DNA from: Shewanella sp. TC10
GTDB taxonomy: Bacteria > Pseudomonadota > Gammaproteobacteria > Enterobacterales > Shewanellaceae
Assembly (NCBI RefSeq): GCF_009663145.1
Contig: NZ_VKHR01000044.1
Coordinates: 13,187-47,439, forward strand
Reading direction: 5' to 3'
Length of the DNA: 34,253 bases
Positions 16,876 to 25,509 of the stretch are shown here, one piece after another. The position numbers and the translations under genes were made by a program. The notes under the pieces were generated by a model. The model was not told the origin of the DNA. It saw only the letters and a program-made list of their open reading frames with translations, and made no database searches. Numbering within the stretch: position 1 is the first letter of the stretch; the number at the start of each line of letters is the position of its first letter.

Positions 16876-17577
16876 ATGAGTAAAATCATATTAACGTTGC
16901 CAATGATATTCTTGAGCCAACAAATTGCGGCTGAGGAATATCATTTTGTGGGAGTTGAAGGTTCTTCAATTCAGAACATCGGTAAGTTGGTCTTTCAACA
17001 GTTGTGCGCTGAGCAACAATTAAATTGTGATGTTGAAATGTTACCCGCTCCCCGTGCCGAGCGCAGTATGCTTGCTTCAAAGGCTGTAGGTGAAGTAATG
17101 CGAGTGTGGAGTTATGGTGAAGAACATCCAAACTTTATTAGAGTTCCAACATCGTATTATAGTGTTAAAACAGCTGTTTATGTTCGCAAAGGAAGTGGCA
17201 TTAACGTTCAAACTGCCGCAGATTTAAAAGGGCTGACGATAGGGGTGTTAGAAGGCGTTAAACATAGCCAAAATGTAAGTCATGAGGCAAAAAGCGTGAT
17301 TAAAGCTTCAACGCCGCAGCAACTTGTTAATTTGCTAACCAGAGAACGTGTTGATGCAATAGTGAGTAGTTATGTCGATGGTAAGGCCACCATTGCAGCA
17401 ATGAATGCCGATAAATTGGTGGAGCTGTCAACGATAACTGATACCCATCCTTTGTATATTTACATTCATCCTGACCATGCTCAATTAGCGCCAATCATTG
17501 ATAATACAATCAACAAGCTAATGGCATCAGGTGAGATGAGCAGTATTATTTTAGAAGCTGAAAGTCATTCTTTTTAA
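16876..17577 (+). CDS. Orphan periplasmic substrate-binding protein (SBP_bac_3 type), paralog 2
   Basis: This is a 233-residue protein if started at ATG 16876, which opens a typical signal peptide (MSKIILTLPMIFLSQQIAAE). The frame is open further upstream to ATG 16762 or TTG 16780, the latter with TTGGAG 6 bases before it. The chosen start lacks a clear ribosome binding site, so the N-terminus is uncertain by up to 38 residues. The mature part parallels paralog 1: YHFVGVEG, DVEMLPAPRAER, AVGEVMRVWSYG, RVPTSYYSVKTAVYVR, IGVLEGVKHSQ, and THPLYIYIHPDHAQLAPIID near the end. This points to an old tandem duplication. Ligand and partner are unknown. Confidence 0.8.
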   Translation: MSKIILTLPMIFLSQQIAAEEYHFVGVEGSSIQNIGKLVFQQLCAEQQLNCDVEMLPAPRAERSMLASKAVGEVMRVWSYGEEHPNFIRVPTSYYSVKTAVYVRKGSGINVQTAADLKGLTIGVLEGVKHSQNVSHEAKSVIKASTPQQLVNLLTRERVDAIVSSYVDGKATIAAMNADKLVELSTITDTHPLYIYIHPDHAQLAPIIDNTINKLMASGEMSSIILEAESHSF

Positions 17578-17592
17578 ATTACTCGATAAAGT

Positions 17593-17616
17593 ATTCTATA
17601 AGTTATTCTATAAGTT
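17593..17616. repeat. Two tandem copies of ATTCTATAAGTT
   Basis: Two perfect 12-bp units stand 16 bases after the stop of the binding-protein gene, and ACTC occurs on each side. No function is apparent. Confidence 0.7.
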
Positions 17617-17730
17617 ACTCTGTGGGCGATCTGTTTTTAGGGACTTGCCCTGTGAACACCAGTTATCTTAGTTGCTCGCTTAGAGTTCTGCTTAGCTGTG
17701 TTTCAGTTATGGTATTGAAGCTATGATTGT

Positions 17731-19422
17731 TTAAAAGCGATTTTTGACTTGAAAGCGCCACTCCCAATCATCGACTTTCTCGCCACTTGTAAAAGGGACG
17801 GCAAGATCGATATGACCCACACTACCGTAACTGGATTTTGACGAATAAACCCGAGCACCAATCCCAACGCTGCCAATGGGGCTAGTTACTTCATTGTTCT
17901 CATCAGTGCCGCCAAAGGCATGCCCAATGTCCACAAAGGTTGCCCAGCCTAGTTCAGCTAGCTGATATAGATTGATATTAGGGTAATACCTGACTTCCCC
18001 AGTGACCAGCCATTGATTATCACCATATTGATAGTCATTAGGGTAACCGCGAACGCCAGTGTCATCGCCCAAAGCAAAGGGCTTATCTAAATAGTTATTC
18101 TTAGAGGTGGCTAATTTTGTTTTGACATAAGCAGCCCACTTAGGGTGAATTTTATAAAAGTATTCCGCTTGAGCACTGACGTTATAAAAATCCTTTTGGG
18201 TGGTATTAAAGCTGGCTTGGCCATTAAGGCTAAATAGCATTAAATTGCTGCCTTGCTGATAACCGCGACTGGTGCTTAAGTTAAGGTGATAACCTAAGTC
18301 ACTGCCTTGAGCTACATCATTAGTTTCAAAACCAATACGGGCATAATGCCGCCAACCTAAGTTGAAATCCTCGTTATTATTGATGAGATGAATATTGGTA
18401 AAAACCTGAAAATCATCTTGTAAATATTCATAACCAACCCATGGATAAATAAAGTCGCGATCTTGCGGTAATGGACTATCAGGGAAGGTATCATTAGCGA
18501 CAAAATGATGCTTATCATGAGTGACGCCCACTGTTAGCCTTGATAAATCAGCATCTGTTTTATTGAGTAGCCATCCATATGACAATGCTGCGTAATCGAC
18601 ATTGTGCTCAAATTCATTCACATCAACACCATTTTGTCTCAAGGTATCGATACGTTGATCTGTTAAATACTCCGCAAAATATTGATTTTTTGTGTCCAGT
18701 GAATAAAACGGCTTATTGAAATATAAGTGAGTGGCTTGTCCGTCACTGTTGTCGTAAATATTGGCAGAAACCGTAGCATGTTGAATGATTTTAAGTGGCG
18801 CGGTAATGCCAAACTTATAACCAGTTCTATCTGCATTCGATTGATATTTTAGGCGTGTTTTAATGCCGAGTCCCATCAAGTTATCTTCTTTAATACCCAC
18901 AGAGTATTTAGTCTCGCCGCCACTAGAGCTGAGACTAAAGGTGGGCAGTAAAGACCAGTTATCCCAAGTTTCGACCACAACCGTTTGTTCGTTTGAGTCG
19001 GCATCTGGCGCTTTTTGAGAATGGTATATTTTTGCATCTCTAAGGTAGGGCTCAGCACGTAATAATCGTTGCGACTCGGCAAAGGTTTTTTGGGTGACAA
19101 CATCACCTTCAGTAAAAGTGAGTTTGTCGAGAATAGTGGGTTCGGTGGTATTGATATGGAGCCAATTAGCCCAATGGTGGATGAAAAAAGCGTCGGGGTC
19201 GGTTTCATCGAAAATGGCATTACTGACCACAACAATATTATCAACGGTCATAGAACCTTGATCATTGGTCGTCGATGTCAATACTTCAGAAGATTCGACT
19301 TGTTGGACAGCCACCTTACTTGATGGCGTTTGTCCTTTGCTGGGCATGTCGGCCACGGCAGTCGAAGGAAATATTACTGTGACGACGAAAATGAATACCA
19401 TAGCGCAAATGGTCATGTTCAT
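17731..19422 (-). CDS. BamA/TamA-family outer membrane beta-barrel protein
   Basis: This is a 563-residue protein with a signal peptide (ending TAVA, residue 24). A POTRA-like segment lies at about 60-155 (LTFTEGDVVTQKTF, SQRLLRAEPYLRDAKIY, QTVVVETWDNWSL). From about residue 160 to the end, alternating strands form a barrel of the Omp85/bacterial surface antigen type. GDDTGVRGYP (452-461) matches the conserved VRGY/F motif of barrel strand loops in this superfamily, and the protein ends in RF, the C-terminal phenylalanine used for barrel assembly. With a single POTRA it is smaller than BamA and may be a dedicated secretion or lipid-related barrel. AGGA precedes the ATG. No partner gene is adjacent, and a MITE lies just upstream. 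Confidence 0.85.
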   Translation of the reverse strand: MNMTICAMVFIFVVTVIFPSTAVADMPSKGQTPSSKVAVQQVESSEVLTSTTNDQGSMTVDNIVVVSNAIFDETDPDAFFIHHWANWLHINTTEPTILDKLTFTEGDVVTQKTFAESQRLLRAEPYLRDAKIYHSQKAPDADSNEQTVVVETWDNWSLLPTFSLSSSGGETKYSVGIKEDNLMGLGIKTRLKYQSNADRTGYKFGITAPLKIIQHATVSANIYDNSDGQATHLYFNKPFYSLDTKNQYFAEYLTDQRIDTLRQNGVDVNEFEHNVDYAALSYGWLLNKTDADLSRLTVGVTHDKHHFVANDTFPDSPLPQDRDFIYPWVGYEYLQDDFQVFTNIHLINNNEDFNLGWRHYARIGFETNDVAQGSDLGYHLNLSTSRGYQQGSNLMLFSLNGQASFNTTQKDFYNVSAQAEYFYKIHPKWAAYVKTKLATSKNNYLDKPFALGDDTGVRGYPNDYQYGDNQWLVTGEVRYYPNINLYQLAELGWATFVDIGHAFGGTDENNEVTSPIGSVGIGARVYSSKSSYGSVGHIDLAVPFTSGEKVDDWEWRFQVKNRF

Positions 19423-19446
19423 CGTTCCTATTTTTATTAGGTATAT

Positions 19447-19727
19447 TAGGGCCTGTTGATCTTTTAAGGTTGTTTTTGCAGCGAATTGTTGGCCATTTAT
19501 ACAAGGCAGAGACTTTGTGGTGTAGTTATTCTACATAAAAAGTCGATAACGCAGTAAAAATGGCCAACAAACGCTGCCCAAAGGGTTCGACTAAAAGCGT
19601 TTTACTCTTTGTTGGATGAATCTTTGTGAATAAAAGTTGCTTAGATGACTAGGCATCAATCCATCCGCCTCAATTAAAACGCTTTTATTTCGAACAAAAC
19701 TTAACTAGAAAAGATCAACAGGCCCTA
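19447..19727. mobile_element. MITE-like element with perfect 19-bp terminal inverted repeats
   Basis: The 281-bp element begins TAGGGCCTGTTGATCTTTT (19447-19465) and ends with its exact reverse complement (19709-19727). Inside are further perfect inverted repeats: TTGTTGGCCATTT (19486-19498) with 19558-19570, which encloses TGTAG-TTATT-CTACA (19521-19535), and TAAAAGCGTTTTA (19592-19604) with 19675-19687. There is no coding capacity. It would fold into two large hairpin arms. It sits upstream of the barrel gene and could affect its promoter. Any target duplication would be within the terminal TA. Confidence 0.9.
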
Positions 19728-19948
19728 GTAATAGGCATTACTGTTCAAGCTGTTGCTCAACATCTGATTTAGACAGATAAAAGCATTGAATTCACTTTGA
19801 CTATATTAGTCTGAGCTGTTTTTAAGTGATTGAGTAAAAGGTAATTTATCTTGTCATACTCAATGTCAGTTTGTTGAATTAAGTATGGCGGGTATTTGAA
19901 ATTTCGACAGGATATTTTATTAAAAAGCTTAACAATTTTGCTTTTGGC

Positions 19949-19979
19949 ATTAAAAAGGAGCCGTGGGCTCCTTTTTAAT
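19949..19979 (-). terminator. Bidirectional-looking terminator downstream of the exporter gene
   Basis: ATTAAAAAGGAGCC, loop GTG and GGCTCCTTTTTAAT form a perfect 14-bp stem with flanking A/T runs. It lies about 70 bases past the stop of the minus-strand ThrE-type gene. The 220 bases between the MITE and this hairpin (19728-19948) hold nothing recognisable. Confidence 0.85.
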
Positions 19980-19989
19980 GTGTGCGGTA

Positions 19990-20039
19990 CACTTGATACT
20001 CACTATACACTCGATACTCACTATGCAGTCGATACAGCG
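19990..20039. repeat. Short 18-bp tandem repeat, 2.8 copies
   Basis: CACTTGATACTCACTATA and CACTCGATACTCACTATG are adjacent 18-mers, followed by a partial, diverged third unit starting CAGTCGATACAG. They stand between the exporter stop and its terminator. Confidence 0.7.
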
Positions 20040-20048
20040 CAGGCGATG

Positions 20049-21272
20049 TTACAAGCTTCTTCTAGGTGGCACGATAACGTTGGCAAAAATCAGTCCGGCG
20101 ATCAGAGACATGAAAATTAAGAAAACTTGGGTGCCAATATGGGCTTGATCCAGCATGGTTTCACCCGAAATCATCGTATTTAAGCCTATATAGGTTTTGC
20201 TTCCTGGTACTAAGATAACGATACCTTGAAGCAGGGCGATAGAAACTGGTGCTTTCATCCAGCGCGCATAAAGGTTTGAATAAATACCCACTGCTAACGC
20301 ACCTACAAAAATACCAATAGATTCGCCTAAATAAAGGCCACCTAACATGGCTGAGAAGTAAGCAACGATACCTGCACAAATGCCCCATGGTGAATCTTTT
20401 ATACGGGCTTTAAAGATGATAACTAATGCCATAGATAATAGCGGCACAGCAGCCCAAGAGGCATAGCGAGGTAAAGCATCTGGTTCAATATATACTGATT
20501 CACCAAACATCACTTTACCCAGTGTCATGCCAAGCACAGCGCCAAAGTACAGTTTAAATAGCAGCATTATCGCATCCATGATGCGCGCGGTTCCTGAGAT
20601 TAAATCGCGTGCAGCAAGCTCAGCAAGGCCGAGTGTTAACGCTAAACCGGGCACAAAAATAATGATGCCAGATAAAATCACCACAGGAATATTGATGCTG
20701 GGGTCAATCACAGCAGCAATGCCGCAGGTTAAAATTGCACAAACAACCGCGGCTAACGGTTCGAGCATTTCTGCAACACGCTTAGATCTTTCAGCCCAAA
20801 AAACTAAACCATAAACTAATAAACCGAGCATGCCAGACCAAAAAACATCGTTCCAACTGGTATCCATTAGCATGGCAAATGCGCCGGCACTGATACCAAA
20901 TGACATCAAGGTTAAACCGTGCCCATAAGGATTAGGTTTGTTAGCTATTTCTTCAAGACGCTCTAAAGATTCTGCTAGGGTGCGTTGGCCCGTGCTGAGC
21001 TCTTCCACCAAATCAAAGGTACGTGCCAATGAGCCTAAATCTAAATCGCCAGGTTTTACTCGCGCAACATGGTTATATTCTTGCTCGGTGTCATGTTGCA
21101 ATACAAAGGTCATCGAAGTCGGAGAAATTAGAAAGTACCCCTCAATTCCCAGTGTAGATGACACGGTTTGTAAATGAGATTCGAGTCGATATGCAGGGGT
21201 ACCAAACTTATGCAGGGCTTTGCCTAATTTTATGATAAATCTGCGTTTTTCAATGAAGCTGGAATCGTTCAT
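20049..21272 (-). CDS. Threonine/serine exporter family membrane protein (fused ThrE type)
   Basis: This is a 407-residue protein. The N-terminal cytosolic part (about 1-115) has the ThrE pattern LGKALHKFGTPAYRLE, with ISPTSMTFVL and an RTFDLVEELSTG segment. About ten transmembrane helices follow. The first membrane block (about 125-270) corresponds to the YjjP/DUF1212 half. The second (about 280-405), with KDSPWGICAGIVAY, GIYSNLYARW, ILVPGSKTYIGL and GTQVFLIFMSLIAGLIFANV, corresponds to the YjjB/DUF3815 half. Both halves in one chain is the arrangement of Corynebacterium ThrE. Export of threonine and serine is the family function; the substrate here is inferred. The stop is followed by short tandem repeats and a strong terminator. 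The neighbouring MAPEG gene is divergent. Confidence 0.9.
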   Translation of the reverse strand: MNDSSFIEKRRFIIKLGKALHKFGTPAYRLESHLQTVSSTLGIEGYFLISPTSMTFVLQHDTEQEYNHVARVKPGDLDLGSLARTFDLVEELSTGQRTLAESLERLEEIANKPNPYGHGLTLMSFGISAGAFAMLMDTSWNDVFWSGMLGLLVYGLVFWAERSKRVAEMLEPLAAVVCAILTCGIAAVIDPSINIPVVILSGIIIFVPGLALTLGLAELAARDLISGTARIMDAIMLLFKLYFGAVLGMTLGKVMFGESVYIEPDALPRYASWAAVPLLSMALVIIFKARIKDSPWGICAGIVAYFSAMLGGLYLGESIGIFVGALAVGIYSNLYARWMKAPVSIALLQGIVILVPGSKTYIGLNTMISGETMLDQAHIGTQVFLIFMSLIAGLIFANVIVPPRRSL

Positions 21273-21479
21273 TAGGCCTGTATCACTCTAGTCAATTTGG
21301 GTAGTGGTTCGTTGGCGCGAATAGTAACCGAAATGGGGGTGGCTGAATACCATCAAACCATCAAATTTTTGTTAAAAATGTGATAATTCCATTTTGGCTC
21401 AATCTGTATAGAATGAATATTTCATTGTAGTCACTAAATGGCTTTATGCTGTAAAAATAACAATAAGGAAATACCGAAT

Positions 21480-21875
21480 ATGTCATTGATGATTTCAGGC
21501 TTTTACGCCAGCTTAACGGCGTTATTGGCCATAGGTTTATCAATTCGAGTCATAAAGCAGCGTCGAATCAATAAAGTGGGTATCGGAACTGGCGGAAACT
21601 CTGATTTAGCCCTTGCAAAACGAGTCCATGAGAATTTACTTGAAAATGCACCCATGGCGCTGATTTTATTTATGTTGGCAGAGTTCAATGGCTTGTCGCC
21701 AGCAATATTGCATTGCTTTGGTACCATTTGGATTGTGGCGCGATTATTACATGCCATAGGCTTAACAGCGGGGAAAGGTGGAGTGCATACTGGCCGCGTA
21801 TGGGGCGTGTTGTTAACTTGGGTGGTAACAGTAGGCTTAGCGATTGTAAATATTGGCTTTTTTATCGGTCTTTAA
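21480..21875 (+). CDS. MAPEG family membrane protein (YecN-like)
   Basis: This is a 131-residue protein with four predicted membrane helices. The ATG at 21480 is chosen since AAGGAAA lies 8 bases upstream; an upstream in-frame ATG at 21438 lacks one. MAPEG features seen are ISGFYASLTALLAIGLSIRV in helix 1, then the loop ALAKRVHENLLENAPMALIL, with the R-x-H-x-N-x-x-E pattern typical of the superfamily, and IWIVARLLHAIGL in helix 3. The family includes glutathione-dependent enzymes, but bacterial YecN-like members are uncharacterised. It is likely transcribed alone. Confidence 0.88.
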   Translation: MSLMISGFYASLTALLAIGLSIRVIKQRRINKVGIGTGGNSDLALAKRVHENLLENAPMALILFMLAEFNGLSPAILHCFGTIWIVARLLHAIGLTAGKGGVHTGRVWGVLLTWVVTVGLAIVNIGFFIGL

Positions 21876-21973
21876 CTTGAATTTAGCGCTAATTATTTAA
21901 AAGTCATTGTTTTTAATAAGGTTATAGCAACAAAGAAAAAGCTTAAAAACCTTATTTTTGCTGTTTTTTTAGT

Positions 21974-22002
21974 CACACTTAGTGTGGTGTAACTGCTATA
22001 CT
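21974..22002 (+). promoter_or_regulatory. Possible promoter and operator of the ygiQ gene
   Basis: TATACT (21997-22002) is a good -10 candidate in GCTATACTCC. No good -35 is present at the right distance. Instead the inverted repeat CACAC-TTA-GTGTG (21974-21986) covers that position, as an operator or activator site might. Confidence 0.35.
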
Positions 22003-22022
22003 CCGCCTCCAGAAAAAAGTTG

Positions 22023-22059
22023 GGTGAGTTGAACTAAACTTAATGTAGTGCAACTCACC
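22023..22059 (+). promoter_or_regulatory. Hairpin in the ygiQ 5' leader
   Basis: GGTGAGTTG (22023-22031) and CAACTCACC (22051-22059) form a perfect 9-bp stem with a 19-base loop. It lies downstream of the proposed -10 and about 30 bases before the start codon, so it would be in the mRNA leader. No T run follows, so it is not a terminator. Confidence 0.4.
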
Positions 22060-22090
22060 AGATTGATGATGTTTAATGTAGGCAAATCTC

Positions 22091-24436
22091 ATGCAAGTTG
22101 AATCCACGTTATTTAATTACCCAAGATACTGGGCCGAATGCTATGGCACGGCGCCGTTTCTTCCTATGTCTCGAAAAGAGATGGATCAACTTGGTTGGGA
22201 TAGTTGCGACATTATCATTGTCAGCGGTGATGCTTATGTTGATCATCCAAGCTTCGGTATGGCTGTTATTGGCCGTATGCTCGAAGCTCAAGGTTTTCGT
22301 GTTGGTATTATTTGTCAGCCTGACTGGTCGAATAAAAACGACTTTATGAAGCTAGGTCGCCCCAATTTATTTTTTGGTGTGACTGCAGGCAACATGGATT
22401 CGATGATTAACCGATACACTGCCGATCGCCGTATTCGTAGTGATGATGCTTACACCCCAAATGATGAAGGCGGTAAACGTCCAGATCGCGCAGTGACTGT
22501 TTACACCCAGCGCTGTAAAGAAGCCTTTAAAGAAGTGCCAGTGGTAATTGGTGGTATTGAGGCAAGCTTACGCCGTATCGCCCATTATGATTATTGGTCT
22601 GATAAAGTGCGCCGTAGTGTTATCTTTGATGCCAAAGCCGATATCTTGATTTACGGCAATGCAGAACGTCCGCTGGTGGAAGTAGCTCATCGTATTGCTA
22701 ACGGCGAGAAGATGGCTGATTTACACGACATTCGTGGCACCGCGGTTATCCGTCATGAACCATTGCCTGGCTGGAAAGGCATGGACTCACGTAAACTCGA
22801 CCAACTACATAAAATTGACCCTATTCCAAACCCTTATGGCGCTGATGATGTGGGTTGTGAAAAGCTTTCTGGCCCAACAGATAAGAAAATTTTTGACAAT
22901 GATGCGCCTAAAGCCATCAGTGTCCAGCCAGCAAGGCCGAAACCATGGGAAAAAACCTATGTGTTGCTGCCAGCATATGAAAAAGTGGCTGACGATAAGT
23001 TTTTGTATGCCCATGCATCGCGTATTTTGCATCAAGAGCAAAACCCAGGTTGTGCTCGGGCATTATTCCAAGCCCAAGGTAACCGTTCTGTATGGGTGAA
23101 CCCGCCAGCATGGCCATTAAATACCGATGAAATGGATGCGGTATTTGATTTGCCTTATCAACGGGTACCGCACCCAAGCTATGGCGATGCAAAAATCCCT
23201 GCTTATGACATGATTAAAACCTCGATTAACATTATGCGAGGTTGTTTTGGTGGCTGTTCATTCTGTTCTATCACAGAACATGAAGGACGAATTATTCAAA
23301 GCCGTTCACAAGAATCGATCATCAAAGAAATCAAAGATATTCAAGAAAAGGTACCTGGTTTTACCGGAGTCATTTCTGATTTAGGTGGCCCAACAGCCAA
23401 CATGTATCGCTTAGGCTGTACCAGTGTTAAAGCGGAAACCACGTGTCGCCGATTATCTTGTGTTTATCCGAGCATTTGTGGCCATTTAGGCACAGATCAT
23501 AAACATACCATTGATTTATACCGTGCTGCCCGTGATGTTCCGGGGATTAAAAAGGTCTTAATTGCATCGGGTGTGCGTTACGATTTAGCGACAGAAGATC
23601 CGCGCTATGTTAAAGAGTTAGCTAAACACCATGTGGGCGGCTATTTAAAAATTGCCCCAGAGCATACCGAAGATGGCCCATTAAGTAAGATGATGAAGCC
23701 GGGCATGGGGAGCTACCACAAGTTTAAAGAGCTATTTGATTTTTACTCTAAAGAAGCGGGTAAAAAGCAGTATTTGATCCCATATTTTATTTCAGCTCAT
23801 CCAGGTACTACCGATGAAGATATGCTGAACTTGGCGCTTTGGCTGAAATCAGAAAAATTCAAACTAGACCAAGTGCAGAACTTTTATCCATCACCAATGG
23901 CGAACGCCACTACGATTTATCATACCGAGTTAAACTCGCTCAAGAATGTGAAACACAGTAGTGAAGAAGTCACCGTGCCGAAGAAAGGCCGTCAACGTCG
24001 CTTACATAAAGCGCTACTTCGCTATCATGATCCAGCGGGTTGGCCGCTTATCCGTGAAGCGCTGGCAGCTATGGGTAAAGAGCATTTAATTGGTCATGGT
24101 GTGCAGCATATTGTACCGCCAGAGTCGCGCAATGAACGTCAAAGTTATCGAAATGGTAAAGGTGGCGGTAAGAATGATGGCAGTAAAAAAGCTTTCACTC
24201 GCTTCTCGGGTAATCAGTTTGATGATCGCAAGGCATCAGGCAAGAAGCCAACCCCTGCGAATAAAGCCAAGGCTGCGGGTGAGAGTCAAGGCAAAGATAA
24301 CACTGCGGGCAAATCTAAAACGGGTTGGTCGCAAAAGAAAAAGCCATTTAATGCCAAAGGTTCGCACGGCGGTGCTCAAGGAAGAACCCAAGGGCACAGT
24401 AATGCCAAAGGTAAACGCCCAGCTAAAGCTAAGTAG
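22091..24436 (+). CDS. ygiQ: YgiQ family radical SAM protein
   Basis: This is a 781-residue protein. The N-terminus (FLPMSRKEMDQLGWDSCDII and VSGDAYVDHPSFG) and VVIGGIEASLRRIAHYDYW are signatures of the YgiQ family. The radical SAM cluster motif CxxxCxxC is present at Cys385, Cys389 and Cys392 (RGCFGGCSFCSITEHEGR). The C-terminal domain (SPMANATTIYHTELNS, then LHKALLRYHDPAGWPLIREA) is also typical. From about residue 690 the tail is lysine-, glycine- and serine-rich and probably disordered, with possible RNA contact, as in other members. The reaction is not established. It has its own promoter region and a terminator at 24451. The function label is from family resemblance; the symbol follows the E. 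coli homologue. Confidence 0.95.
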   Translation: MQVESTLFNYPRYWAECYGTAPFLPMSRKEMDQLGWDSCDIIIVSGDAYVDHPSFGMAVIGRMLEAQGFRVGIICQPDWSNKNDFMKLGRPNLFFGVTAGNMDSMINRYTADRRIRSDDAYTPNDEGGKRPDRAVTVYTQRCKEAFKEVPVVIGGIEASLRRIAHYDYWSDKVRRSVIFDAKADILIYGNAERPLVEVAHRIANGEKMADLHDIRGTAVIRHEPLPGWKGMDSRKLDQLHKIDPIPNPYGADDVGCEKLSGPTDKKIFDNDAPKAISVQPARPKPWEKTYVLLPAYEKVADDKFLYAHASRILHQEQNPGCARALFQAQGNRSVWVNPPAWPLNTDEMDAVFDLPYQRVPHPSYGDAKIPAYDMIKTSINIMRGCFGGCSFCSITEHEGRIIQSRSQESIIKEIKDIQEKVPGFTGVISDLGGPTANMYRLGCTSVKAETTCRRLSCVYPSICGHLGTDHKHTIDLYRAARDVPGIKKVLIASGVRYDLATEDPRYVKELAKHHVGGYLKIAPEHTEDGPLSKMMKPGMGSYHKFKELFDFYSKEAGKKQYLIPYFISAHPGTTDEDMLNLALWLKSEKFKLDQVQNFYPSPMANATTIYHTELNSLKNVKHSSEEVTVPKKGRQRRLHKALLRYHDPAGWPLIREALAAMGKEHLIGHGVQHIVPPESRNERQSYRNGKGGGKNDGSKKAFTRFSGNQFDDRKASGKKPTPANKAKAAGESQGKDNTAGKSKTGWSQKKKPFNAKGSHGGAQGRTQGHSNAKGKRPAKAK

Positions 24437-24450
24437 TATTAATGCCAATT

Positions 24451-24477
24451 AAAACCGCCTTTATGGCGGTTTTTTTT
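24451..24477 (+). terminator. Rho-independent terminator of ygiQ
   Basis: ACCGCC, loop TTTAT and GGCGGT, flanked by AAA and eight T residues, form a textbook intrinsic terminator. Confidence 0.9.
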
Positions 24478-24564
24478 CAGGTTAAATTAAACAATTACTG
24501 TTAGTGTGGTTAATTAACATATCGTTAGTTCAACGTTAACTGATGGATACCAAAAGGAATAATA

Positions 24565-25149
24565 ATGAAAAGAATATTGGTCGCTGGTGTAGTCAGCAGC
24601 ATGGTGCCTGCGATGGCTATGGCTCATGCCCCTAAAGAAAACCCGCAACATCAATATTTTGATGCCATTGCAGCCCATTGCGGTAAAGCGTTCGCAGGTG
24701 AAGTGACCGCAGGTAATGAAGCTGATTCAGCATTTAGCAACAAAGCATTGGTTATGCATGTACGTGAATGCAGTGATACAGAACTTAAAATCCCATTTCA
24801 TGTCGGTGATGACCATTCACGTACTTGGGTGATCACTAAAACAGACACTGGCCTGCGTTTAAAGCATGATCACCGCCACGAAGATGGAACAGAAGACAAA
24901 GTGACCATGTATGGTGGTGATACCGCAGATATGGGCACAGCAACACAGCAATCATTTCCTGTTGACCAAGAGTCGATTGATAACTTTAACGAAAATGGTT
25001 TAACAGCATCAGTAACTAACGTTTGGCACATGTATATTGAACCAAATGTATTCACTTATCGTTTAACACGTGAAAACCGTGATTTTAGAGTGGACTTTGA
25101 CTTAACTAAGCCAGTGGCACTTCCGCCAACGCCTTGGGGTCATGAGTAA
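24565..25149 (+). CDS. Exported protein of unknown function
   Basis: This is a 194-residue protein. AAAAGGA stands 8 bases before the ATG. A signal peptide (MKRILVAGVVSSMVPAMAMA) precedes HAPKENPQHQYF. The mature part includes AAHCGKAFAGEVT and a later REC, whose two cysteines may form a disulfide. It has a histidine- and aspartate-rich middle (LKHDHRHEDGTEDK) that could bind metal, and ends FDLTKPVALPPTPWGHE. I do not recognise a named domain. It is monocistronic: it has terminators on both sides. Confidence 0.8.
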   Translation: MKRILVAGVVSSMVPAMAMAHAPKENPQHQYFDAIAAHCGKAFAGEVTAGNEADSAFSNKALVMHVRECSDTELKIPFHVGDDHSRTWVITKTDTGLRLKHDHRHEDGTEDKVTMYGGDTADMGTATQQSFPVDQESIDNFNENGLTASVTNVWHMYIEPNVFTYRLTRENRDFRVDFDLTKPVALPPTPWGHE

Positions 25150-25250
25150 TTGTTGTTTAAAGCATAAGCTTGCATAAATGACTTAATAGGCAGTTAAAAT
25201 ACGCGAAAATCGTGACTTAAGAGCCGATTTTCGATACCAGTCTAGTCACT

Positions 25251-25287
25251 AAAACCTCTTCTTACTTTGTGTCGGAAGAGGTTTTTT
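25251..25287 (+). terminator. Rho-independent terminator of the small exported-protein gene
   Basis: AAAACCTCTTC (25251-25261) pairs with GAAGAGGTTTT (25275-25285), followed by further T residues. Upstream, CGAAAATCG (25204-25212) and CGATTTTCG (25225-25233) form a second perfect hairpin. The bases from 25288 to 25509 hold nothing beyond a small ATGCC/GGCAT hairpin. Confidence 0.8.
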
Positions 25288-25509
25288 ATTTGATGCCGAC
25301 TTACTGGCATTTCTAATAAAAGCTCAAGAGTGAGTTGATTATTCAGAGGGTCGAGAGCTGGATAACGAGTCGCTTAACAATAATAAATGTGGTGGTTTTT
25401 TTTAACCCCTTAACAAGCTTATGCCCCAAAACTTGTTTGTTAGTTTAAAAACAAAGTTGTGGTGCTTAGTTTACACCTGATTTAGACCGTAAACTTCCTT
25501 TCTGTATTT

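Noticed and set aside
19896..20148. Short plus-strand frames between the MITE and the exporter gene
   Set aside because: They run through a perfect terminator hairpin and 18-bp tandem repeats and show no coding features.
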